Origin: Symsagittifera roscoffensis
Lineage: Eukaryota > Xenacoelomorpha > Acoela > Convolutidae
Reading direction: 5' to 3'
NCBI RefSeq assembly: GCF_963678635.1
Contig: NC_087063.1
Location: forward strand, 10,512,386 to 10,576,385
Length of the DNA: 64,000 nucleotides
Under the pieces are notes generated by a model. The model worked only from the letters and a program-made list of their open reading frames with translations. It did not search any database and had not been told where the DNA came from. Made by a program: the position numbers and the translations under genes. Numbering within the stretch: position 1 is the first letter of the stretch; every line of letters starts with the position of its first letter. Shown here one piece after another: positions 38,501 to 50,500 of the stretch.

Positions 38501-41500
38501 TAATTATGATGAAAATTTGTATCTTAAAATTCCCCCATAACTAGCAGTAAATTTCCAAATTCTATGCAGTAAATTAATAAAATGCAATTGCAGTACTAAC
38601 CTTTTGATATTTTCATTCATTCGCACAGAAATTCTATCCACACTCGCACAGCTCGCCCACGAAGAATTGTTTAAAATAATGAATTTCAGTTTCAAGTTTT
38701 CACACTCAACAACTCTAACATAAAATAACATGTTTCAAACTTTCCTTTAACCCGGTTGGAAAGGAATCATATACTAAACAAAACTAACCAACGCAGCTTA
38801 CTAAATACCACAAATCATAGAATAACAGCATGACTAAGAAAAGGAAACCAACGGTACCCAAACCGGATTAACCCAGTTTAAAACTGGATAATTTATTCTT
38901 TTGAAGACTATTACAAAGTCTTAGAAAGAAATAATAAAACACAAAAAAGTCGAAAGACAAACCCATACCACAAACAATTTGATTTTTGAAAAAAGGACAC
39001 AACCAACGAAACATAAGAAAAACCACAACAAACCCAACATAAAACGTTGTCACATAACAGGACCCCTCACAAAAACCGCATGAAATCATACTCCCACTCC
39101 TGGCCTAACCCACCAGGAAGGACGTCCTGAGCATGCTCTATAGCCGGCCTAACCCACCGCGCTACATCCACGCTTTGTGACCACACCTTTATTTTTAATA
39201 AGAGCTACTCAAGGGTGAGTAACTCTTCAAAATAACCGAACTAAAACAAAAAGCTTTTGTGAAAACAACTAACTAAAATCATTATTAAAAAATATTAAAC
39301 TAATAAAAGTTTTATAAAATGTAAAATCACATGATGCAATATATAGATCAGAATACAACACCAAGGACGAACATCAAAAGACAAAACGACCCCACTACAC
39401 TCGAGAGAGAATGACCAACTACAATCGATATGCCGCTCACAATCACAACTCAAAGGATTTAGAGTACGACTTGACTTCGCAGAAAAGGACTTCATTGAAC
39501 TAGACCAATGACCACCTCGATGTTCAAGTATACGTACAGATCCGAGTAACCAGGCATCCCCTCCACGCACAATCTCCACGCCATTCCCAAGCTAGATCAG
39601 ACACAAAAGAAGTTCTCCCCGAAGAACAGAAAAACCTGACATAGCCAACCATTCCGAAATCAGAATTGATTTTGTTGCAGAGACTCAGTCGTTGTCACAA
39701 GAAGAACACAACATCTTATGTCCCTAACTCCAGCTTCCTGGAACTTCCTTAACAAAAAGGAAACAAAATAAATATGATGTTCGCCAAATACCAACGTCCA
39801 TCATCCACCCTTGAATTACAGAAGAACTGTTCTAAAAAACTCTGTAAAACCCGGATGGGTGGAACCTGATCTAAACTATATTTTATGATTGGATAAATTA
39901 AATGTTTTACCAATGTAAAGTATTTAATATTAACCAATCATGATCCATCTAACTAACAACCCACTTATTTGTAAGTGCTGAAGTTACTTGTAATTTCAGC
40001 ACCAGAGAGATTTGAATTTAACTTAGAAATTAGTTGGACTCTCCCGAGCACTTCAGCCGCCGCAATAAACCAGTATACCCTAGATCTATTGAGCCTAGCA
40101 GAGACTAGTTAAACAACCTGAGACTAGATAGTATAAGAGTAAGATTAGGATCGGTATTAGACTAAGAAGTTGCACGAATCTATCCGGCCGAAAATAAGAT
40201 AGCGTGACGAGCAGACGGTGTACCCTATCCGAAATTACTCTATGAGTTATACACTCCAGTCTTAACTCACCATCACATTTTAAAAACTGAAGCTTCGAAA
40301 AAATTGAAATATTATGCTTTTTTAAATTTTAATTTTCGTTGGAGTCGTCTTTCACTTCAAGCTGCTTTTTTGTTTCATAATTCGGTTTTTCGCTCCATTT
40401 GTTGAAGTTTAGTTTGCGATTGGATGATCTGTTTAGGATCTTCATCTGTGAGAAACTTGGGGAGAAGTACCGGGAGAACAGACAGGTGCCCTTCAAGGAG
40501 TCCCTGGCAGAATCATCTCCAGCCACACCCATATTCTTCATCCTATCTCCCGGTAAAACTTTATCCTCAGTATATCTAGCACCTGTTTGATATTTTGTCT
40601 ATAGTTTGAAATCAATAATAGTTACTTTAAGTAATCTGAGATGATACAAAGTATCAATTGCAAGTCCGCATTTTTCGTCTTCAGTTCAATCTTTTGAAGT
40701 CAATGAACGCAGTGAAGACTTTTTTTGAGGTCGTGATGATGTTTGTTTGTTTTTTTTTTCAGGAAAAATCTTAAAATTCGTGTACGCAAAAGTTTAGTTT
40801 TTTGCGGTTTGACTTTTGATTTCTTTTTAAGTCCAGGTAATTTTCTTTGTTAAAAGAAAGAAAAACTCCACAATCGAACAGCAAAAGTGTAAAGGCTACG
40901 AAAAACCTGATCGACTTCTAATTTTGAAACTGGAAATCAATTATCAGACTTCCCAGCGACATAGAAGTAGTACCTATTGATCCAGTTTTCTCAAATTGGG
41001 TTAAATTTATCAAAAAGTCTCAATCATAAATTGTTCTCAATTTTCAAAGAGCTTGAAGGCCATATGTTTTTTCCTGGAAACTCGAAAGTTTTTTTTCTTC
41101 AAAAACTCGTTCAAAGCATTCACTGACTTAAAACCTTACTTGCATTCATTGACTCTTTTCCAACTGTCTGTTGGCTATGTTTCATTTGCGGTTCCTATTC
41201 GGTAATCGCCCGTTCTTCAAAAAGGTTCAAGTCGAAGCGAACAATCGAAAAATTGCTGGAATCGCAGATTAATCGTTTGCAATAGGAATTCTGTTACCAT
41301 CAAAGATTTTTAGGTATTTTTCTTAGGTATTGTTGTTTACTTTTTCTTACTTGAATTTCCTTCAAGTCCAAAAGAGTGAAAATCGTCTGGTCGTCTGATT
41401 TTTTAAATAAAGTTTACTCCTTGGGTTTAATGAGCAAATCGAATAAAATAATTTGTGTCAGATGAAAAACGGAGTTTCTATGATCATATCAATTCCAAAT

Positions 41501-44500
41501 TATGTGATGTATGGCCTAGGTGTGGACCCCTTGGTGGATGTGGAGGCAGCTGGTCGTAAAATGGGCTTCACTGGCAACAGGGGCAACTTTCACTCCATCT
41601 CCCTCGGACAGGGTCAGGACCTTCTGGCTGAAAATGCACTCAGAACAGCCGCTGCTAAAGGTACTGGCCCACGTGAACAATCCCCCCCCCCCCCCCCTGA
41701 AATTAAATGACAAGTTCAAGCAGTAAAGCCTGCATGTTCAAACCTGCTATGCTCAAACCTGAGTGCCTGAAAAATTCTACTTTAAGCATTAAAGATGTGA
41801 ACTATCTGACCTCACTTTGATTTAGGGAAGAAATAGTTAATTTGGTCCAAAGTACTTGCCACAAAAATTTTTGTTGGAAATATTTCAAATAAAAACACAA
41901 GGTTAAGCTAGAAAATATAAGTTTAAAATTAGAAGAACAGCAATTTAGGAGAAAAAAATTGCACCTTAAAATTTCAAAACCTTTTTCGACCTGAATTGTT
42001 TTCTAAAATTTATCAAAGGCCAACAAACGCCAACCAAACATATGTAAAATTAAATTTCAAGGAAATTAAGGACTTATAACTTCAAAGAATTTTATTAGAT
42101 ATTTTTTTTCAGAAAATTGTTTTTTTTTCTAGGCCACTGGGTGGTTTTGCAGAATGTACATCTAGTGGCTGGCTGGTTGCCTAAACTGGAAAAGATGTTG
42201 AACCAGCTGAAAACTGGCGACGCTTCCCACCCACCGCACCAGGACTACCGCGTGTTTATTTCGGCCGAGCCCCCTCCTTCCGTCGAGTACCATATCATTC
42301 CCCAGGGTTTGCTGGAGGACAGTGTGAAAATCACGAATGAGCCCCCCACCAAAGTCAGCGCCAACATCCACAAGGCACTGGACAATTTCTCACAGGTAAC
42401 CAAAGCAACATATTATGAGATCGAACCGAACATTTGAATGCAATTTCCGTTTGGGTTATTTGGGTGCATATGGGTTATACACTTTGAATCAGATTTAATT
42501 GCTTTTTTTTCGTTTTTATTCAGAGAAATGGTTATTTTTTGCGATGAGTTTGTTTGTTTAGGAGACGCTGGAGAATTGTTCGAAGGAGTCGGAGTTTAAA
42601 AGCATCCTGTTCTCTCTGTGTTATTTCCACGCAGTCGTCAATGAGAGGAAGAAGTTTGGGAGTATAGGCTGGAACAGGAACTACCCCTTCAGCACTGGCG
42701 ACCTCACCATCTGTGCCATGATACTGCACAACTACCTGGAGGCCAATCAGAAGGTGCCCTGGGAAGATCTCAGGTACATACTGAAGGGACAGACTTAGGA
42801 TGGTAGGGGGAGGGGGTCAGGGAGCTTCTTTCTTCAGGAACTCGACTCCTTGGCCCCCTTTTCTGTTTTCTACTTGTGGTCAAATATCCTATTCAAAACT
42901 ATCTGAAGGCACCTTGGGTGACAATTAACATTCTATGTCTAAGAAGAAAAAGAAACGCAATTCCTAAAATTCCCCTAAAATGTCATTTATAGCTGCACAG
43001 AAAATTAGCGAAAAGTCTTTGGAGTAAATCTCGGAAAAACTAAATATTTGGTGGGCTATAATAAAAAAAAATCAACAAATAATTCATTTTTTATTAATTC
43101 ACCTGTGCTTTCTCGAGTACATTATGTTGTGATTTGTTTTAGTATCTTAAATGACCTTCGGTATTTAATTAATACCTGTTAACCAATTTATTTACGACCA
43201 TTGGTCGATATGATCGGAAGTTCAGTTGTTCTTTTAACGTTCTTAATTCAAATACTTCCTTTTAATAATTTTAGCCTTTTTAAGTTTATGTACAGTAATT
43301 GTACATATAGAGACATAGAATTAGAATAGTTTATTATGATGCAGTCAAATGATTCGAACGTGCGTGGAATTCCCCCTTTTCGGCCTAACCATACACTAGA
43401 GCCACCGCATGCCTGGACCCAATGGAGCGACCAATTCCAATTGGCGATCATTGCGAAAGAAAATCTGGATTTAGAGAGTCTGCATGGACCAGAGATACCA
43501 GAGACGCAAATTCCAATCTTGGAATAAGCAACAGGCAGCGAGTCGGACGCGGAAAAAGACAACAGAGAGAGCAGGAACAAAACGCGATGAAAAAGTATGA
43601 ATCCGCCGAAGAGAAGCGGATCAACAAAGAAAAGAGGAAATTTAGGGGAATGAGACGAACGGAGGCGGACAAGAAACTGCGATCAATTTTATTTCTAGCC
43701 TTAGGGAGCGAAGGAAAAAGAGTTTTTACACAAAAGAACCCGAGAGTCAAGATTCTAGCAATATCGTTCTCCGAGTTCTGGACTCTACTAGACGCAGCAT
43801 TTAACAAACCGCCCAACACTACGTTCGAAAGATATAATTTAATAAATCGAAAGCAGCAAGACCGCGAGTCGTACGAACAATTCTGGGGAGCACTGATGGA
43901 CCTGGCCAGCACGTGCAACATCAAGGAATCTGACGAGGCGGAATGGATAAGGGACATCTTCATCTGCAATATGAAGAACACAGATACCCAGAGGAAGCTA
44001 CTATCAGCAACCATAAGCCCGTCGGAAGCACTTAATCAAGCCCTAATCGACGAAAAGGGATAATTTAACCACCAGAAACTGACAAATATGTCACGGTCGT
44101 CGACCAACGGCACAACTTTTAAATCTTTTAATAATCACAATCAGATCAGAAAAGAACCGAGCCTAAACATCGAACGGAGTAACTCGTGAATGAAATGCGC
44201 GAATACATTTACAAAAGGGCACTTAAACGTTTGCCCAGCGAAGGACATAACCTGTAAAAATTGTAATTATAGAGGACACTTCGCCAAATTATGTAAGTCA
44301 CGCAATAAGAGACCAACTGTAAATACTGTATCAGATAATTATGTAAATACCGAGAATTTTACATATACACCTCCGCAAAACTCGTGGATGGAAGACCAAG
44401 AATCGTGCGATGTTATAAATGCGTGGAACGAGTATGGACAGAGTTACGATGACGATTTCTTGGCGTTGAGCGTTAGAACTATTTACGACAAAAACGGTCT

Positions 44501-47500
44501 CGAAACAAAGAAACTCCTGAACCTAGGTATCGGCTGGGATATGATTGTAAATATGAACATACCTGTAGATTCAGCAAGCCCTGTAAGTTTTTTAAAACAG
44601 AATGTACAACACAAAATTAAACTGAGATACCCGAACCTCAAGATACAACCAGTGGAGAAAAGAATATAAGACCTATACTGCGGATTCACCAACGATAAGA
44701 TCTATATCTTGGGAAAAATAATTGTCAGAACACAGTCCAATGGGTGGATCAGCAAAGATATCCCATTCTTCATAACCGGCGGACACGAGCGAAACATTCT
44801 GGGGAACGACAATTTACCCAAGCTGGGCATAAAACTAACACAGAGGAAATGCCCTCAACCAATCTGCATGGTCAATCAACCCACACTCGAGAGTGAGTAC
44901 AAAAACTTACCTTCTTTATCTGACAAGGTTTTTAACGAGTTCAAAGATCAATTCACTAGAGTGGGGAAAATACCTAACGACCGAAAGGTAACTCATTTCC
45001 ACTCATCTTTTAAACCAAAACAGTCCAAAGGGAGAAGAGTTCTACTCCATTTACTCGCGGGAGTGAACGAAGAACTAAAAAGAATGCAAACAGAAAGTCA
45101 CATAATAAAACAAGAGAAATGCGACGAAGATTGTCTTATCAGCCCAGTTGTAATCACTCGGAAAAAGGATACTTCGATAAAACTGGCGTTAGACTCCAAG
45201 TTATTAAACGATCAAATTTTTAAAAATAAGTATCAAATGCCGAACATCCATGAACTGATTGATAACGTGGCTCTTCAAATTTCAGAAAATCTAACGGGCG
45301 AGTTTGGTTTAGTAATCTAGATCTGAAAAACGCTTATAGTCAACTTAAACTATGCGAACAAACAAGTAAACAGTGCAATTTTAGCATAGTAGCCGGTGAA
45401 ACTACCGGAACGTATCGATTTTTAACGGGATTTTACGGATTGGGAGACATGCCCAATGAATTCCAACGGGTCATGGACTCACTGTTGAAAAATATCCCTT
45501 TCACAAATTGCTACATAGACGACATCCTGGTAGCCTCGCGTGGATCCTTGAAAGAACACAAATCAATAGTGTATAAAATTCTATCAATATTACATAAGAA
45601 CAACATGGCAGTTAAATGGGGAAAATGCGCATTTTTTAACTCTGACATCAAATGGCTTGGCTTCAAAATCTCCGGCGATGGAGTACGACCGTTGGTCGGT
45701 AAAGCAGACGCAATAAAAAATTTGCCAACTCCGAAGAGTATTCCCGAACTACGTTCATTTTTCGGCTCGATAAACCAATACGTAAAATTCGTTCCTAACT
45801 TATCGACTTTAAGTTCCCCCCTTTGACCTCTACTAAACAAAACACCGGTCTACAAATGGGACATTAACCATTCCATAGCGTTTGAGAAGTTAAAAGCGGA
45901 AATTGTAAATATCACAGAAAACAGCCACTTCGATATAAAAGAGAGGACAAGACTGAAAACGGATGCTTCACATAACGGATTAGGGGCGACCCTAGATTAA
46001 TTACAGGACGACCAGTGGAAAACAATCGCGTTTGCATCCAGATTTTTAAACAACCATGAAATGAATTATTCTACCAACTAATTGGAGTTGCTGGAAGTCG
46101 TATGGGCAACAGAACATTTTAGAAACTACCTGTACATAACGGAATTTCAAATAGTAACGGACCATAAAACATAACTATCAGCACTTTCGGCAAATCATAG
46201 AAACAAAACGTTGCATAGTCGATTGACCCGTTGGGTAAACAGACTTTTACCATTCAATTTTAAAATTTCGCATTTACCAGGAAAGGACATGGGCTTTACA
46301 GACCTTTTATCTAGACTTCCTTCGGGCAAAGCCCTTCCAATTTCCCATTATGACGACGAATTTGTAATCGCTTCTATCGACAAAATTCAGAACATTTCAT
46401 TGAATAAACAATATTCTAAAATAGTTAATGTAAATACTGTAGATAGACCATCGGTCGCTGTGAATACTAATGCTCGAGTTACTACAATCCCGTCGGGAAA
46501 CAAAAATTCAAACGACGTGATTGGTCAGAATTGGTTGAAGAGCTCGTTAGCTTTACTTAATCTCAAGATTATTGCTGCTATCATATCTTGTATCGCTCAG
46601 TCGATCAAAATTTGTCACAATCAACATTCTCGGACAGAAAATTGCACTACAAATTGCCAACCTGTCGATCATTCGAAATTTAATTTTAAAAGTATTACCT
46701 TTACGGACAACTTCCTTTTACATTTTCTATTACTAAACAGACAATTCATACCATCTAGCAAGAAACGACTAGAACTCCCAATGGATAAAGTGAATGAACC
46801 TCTACTGATCATCCCTGAAGAACATAATATCGCCCTCAAATTAAGAGACGATCGACTTCAACCCGACCACGCAGACCTCGTAAGAAGATACAAGGCTGCC
46901 CTAAACTTACCAATTTCCCCGATTCGCCCGAAAAATCACTGCTCAAAGACATTGCTTCAGATTATGACCAGGGAAGACAAGGTGCTGTCGGACTTGATTG
47001 AGACAAAAAAGAGGAAACGACCAATGGGCATACACGGAGCATACATGAAAAATTACGCCAAAGATCTTCATGTAAAGGACGACCTACTTTTCCTAGATAA
47101 TAAATTAGTCGTCCCAGCTACTATCAGGGGAACTTTTAATTCGATGCTACATGAGACTCATCTAGGACAGTTTGGGATGAAATCCCTTGCCGAATACTTG
47201 TGGTGGCCGCACATTTATCGGGAAACTTACCATTCTGGGAGAACATGTAGCCAATGCCTAAAAGCTGGTAAGAACATTTAGGTGTAACTAGGCGCCCATA
47301 ATATTTCGAAACTCCCGACGTTGACATTCGCAAACGAAGAAATTAATCTGGACTTTGCGGGACCTTTGAACGCGTTCTGAGGTAACAATAAATACATCCT
47401 TTTTTGCATTGACCGTTATACAAAGTTTCCTTCGGCCAAGATCGTTAAAAACACTTCTACGAGAAATGTAATTTCATTTTTAAACGATTACTGTCACCTA

Positions 47501-50500
47501 CACGGATTCCCAAGAAAAATTAGTGTCGACCATGGGTCATGCTTCTTATCACATGATTTCAAAAACTTCTGCGATAAATTTAATATGGAAACTATTTACT
47601 GCACAGTCGGTGACCATAGATCCAATGCGCTAGTGGAAAGATTAGTGTACACAATTAAATCGAAACTACTGGCAATGTCCGTCGAATTACCCAAGCCGTC
47701 ACTAAATGAATCGATCGAGAAAATCATTTGGATTTTGAGAATCTCGAAGCAATCCGCTATCGGCTGTACACCTTTTGAAAAACAATTTAACAGAGTAGCG
47801 AACACTAGGTGGAAAAATCTTATGTCCGATATTGACCATTTGGATAAAGGGAAAGCTATAATGTCCAAAGATCGGGCCCTTAACTGGGAACTCCACGACG
47901 GAACAGAAGATGGATATCTGGACGAGGAAAAGGACAACACGTCAGACCCAGAAGACAACCTGCCACTATCTAGGACTGTCACCCTAAATACAACACCGGA
48001 CGACATTAATCAAACTTCAGAACCTCTGGCAAAAAAAAATCAGTAATGGGAGGTAACTTATATAGAAAGGTGTCTAACAGGAAAAATAGGGACCCATATT
48101 TTAATCTGGTTAAAAAGGATATCATCGATTCTTCAGAACACACATTAACCCTTGACAACGGTCACGTTTTACGTAAATCGGATCTGGCTATAAAAGGAAA
48201 AATACTCCCTGGGCCCAAAAAGATAATAGTGAATCAGACACCCACCGGGCATAAACTTCATACCCAAACGAGTTTAGCTGGGAAAAGGGAACTTTCTTCA
48301 CCAAAGAATGCTGTATCGACACCCGCTGGACATTCGGGTCAAGGCACCTCAAGAACGTCCAACACTAGAGCAGGGACTGGTGCACCGACGGTGAGCGCGG
48401 CCACTCAAGACTCTTCAAGAATCTCTTCAGGTTCATCTTCTTCCTTAAACCTAGATTCGTGGGACGGGATAATCGATGACTACTTCGACGATGTGACCAA
48501 TAACAATATACTTCAAAGCCTTCGTTCCGAATCTAACCAGGGCTTAAGTGTTATAGGTACCGTCGAATCTCCACACCCGAGCTCAGAAAGGTCAGCGAAC
48601 ACCGACCCCCGGGAGATCGCTGTCATCCACGACTCGACCACGACAGAAGGAACGCAAGACAATCCAATACTGGTAGACAGTATTCCGGAGCATACGGACA
48701 GCTCGACGATAAAGCCTCGAAATTCTAGACCACGCAGAAATGTGGGCCCCCCACATTTTTACGGAAATCGCCGCTTTATAGACGTGGTTCTGGAAAAAGA
48801 CGACCCAGGGGTGTCACCTTCAGTATTCTCCTTGTCACCCGACACTCATAGGACTACTTTCACGGTCACTTCACCGTCCGACTTTTTGACACCACTAGCG
48901 GAGGCACATCCCCGACAAATTCTCGTTGCGGAAACGACGTTATCCTGGTCTTCAAAGAACTCCCTCCCGACGGTCAGACCAGTAACCTCTCCTACGAAGA
49001 CTCATTTCCACGAAAATTCATCGGGCTCAAATGCAGCTTACAGGACCATGGGGGACCCCCCGCTCGAGGTGGACAACTGTAGCGAGATCTCCTCGACTAT
49101 AGATTCAGAGATGATGGCTAAATTGGATGATTTTGACAACCAATTCAATTAATATACATATCAAATAAACTGAACAAAACAATTTTGAACCATATCTTAC
49201 TGTCGGACTTTCAATTTTACCTGTAGATACAATTGTACATGTTAATGTACATGTTGTAGATTAGTTTTAATTTAGTTAGTTACTGTATCCTGTAAATTTT
49301 GTAATTCTGTATAGTCACCCTGTACATTGTACATTCTCTCTCAATTGTGGATTCTATTTTGCTTCTGTATATTTACCTTCTTGGTGCAGTTTGTAAAATT
49401 TGTTCATTCTCGAAGGGGGAAAAGGGTGTATATAGAGTTATGTAGTTAGTTTGCAGTTTTATTTTTTTTCCCGGTGGGAAATGTTGTGATTTGTTTTAGT
49501 ATCTTAAACGACCTTCGGTATTTAATTAATACCTGTTAACCAATTTAGTTACGACCATTGGTCGATATGATCGGAAGTTCAGTTGTTCTTTTAACGTTCT
49601 TAATTCAAATACTTCCTTTTAATAGTTTTAGTCTTTTTAAGTTTATATACAGTAATTGTACATCTAGAGACATAGAATTAGAATAGTTTATTACATCACA
49701 GGACCTACATTGCCGTCAAAGCTATTGAAAAGCAAAAAATTATCAAGATAAGATTTTCTTTGTACATTCTTTGATAATTTTTTAGGTTTTTTTCTTAGAA
49801 ATGCACAAAAATTTCTTATAGAGTGCCATAAATTTTGTCGACAAGTATGATCAATTATCTAATTCGCTACTCGAAGGTGTCAATCCTCCAAAAATGAAGC
49901 CGTATGAACATCAATTTTGTTAAGATATCTGTTTGGAGAGATCATGTACGGTGGCCACATCACAGACGACTGGGACAGAAGACTGTGCAAGACCTACTTG
50001 GAGGAGTACATGGGCCCAGAACAGGTACCAACAAAACACAGAGCATGATAGAGCAGTGAACAAACAATAAGTTTTACATATTTTGCCCCTTTTGAATCTT
50101 TTTACTTAATTTGCTCATTAGGCTAAAAGCACATCACTACTAAACTAAAGGCGTTGTTCAAGCCATATGCTGGAAGCCTTACTCTATTTCAATCATCAGA
50201 TTGAAGTTTTTTGTTTCAGGTTTTCATATCGTGAAAGTTGAGATTTTGTGCGGCTTAAGAAGAATGAGTTAACAGACCCACCCGCACAGGAGTTTAACCA
50301 TGAAACTCATGTGCGGGTGGGTCTGTTAACTCATTCTTCTTAAGCCGCCCAAAATCTCAACTTTCACGATATGAAAACCTGAAACAAAAAACTTCAATCT
50401 GATGATTGAAATAGAGTAAGACGCCCAGCACATGGCTTGAACAACGCTTTTAGTTTAGTAGTGATGTGCTTTTAACCAAATGAGCAAATTAAGTAAACAG

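Larger units (their letters stand above)
21366..40269 (+). mobile_element. Element B: giant (18.9 kb) Ty3/gypsy-type LTR retrotransposon with env-like and extra ORFs
   Basis: Identical-looking 410-bp LTRs (21366-21775, 39860-40269) are flanked by CCAT (21362-21365 and 40270-40273). Order: leader with micro-ORF0, ORF1, gag-protease, RT-RNase H, integrase, two membrane micro-ORFs, a P/S/T/Q-rich region, an env-like ORF, an unknown 599-codon ORF, then about 1.6 kb of 3' noncoding DNA. RT before integrase with a YLDD RT fits Ty3/gypsy. Most gypsy elements are 5-10 kb; the extra length is the accessory region from 31.7 to 39.9 kb and a large gag. The coding strand is strongly A-rich. It lies in sense in dynein intron 7 between exons 7 and 8. 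Confidence 0.95.
43125..49693 (+). mobile_element. Element C: decayed Ty3/gypsy LTR retrotransposon
   Basis: Two 212-bp LTRs (43125-43336, 49482-49693) start TGTTGTGATTTG and differ at six positions. The flanks CATTA (43120-43124) and CATCA (49694-49698) are a probable 5-bp duplication with one mutation. The polypurine tract GGTGGGAAA abuts the 3' LTR. Gag, double zinc finger, protease, RT, RNase H, integrase and a Ser/Thr-rich C-terminal extension are recognisable in order, interrupted by frameshifts and stops. It is older than B and copia and not autonomous now. It lies in sense in dynein intron 11. Confidence 0.92.

Noticed and set aside
40413-40436. Earlier acceptor for dynein exon 8
   Set aside because: Using the AG at 40412 adds 24 bases that keep the frame but insert residues not found in the family between AI(R/E) and the F(V/I)xEKLG motif.
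43448-44014. 188-codon - strand ORF
   Set aside because: Antisense of the element C capsid region; the + strand frame has clear gag homology.
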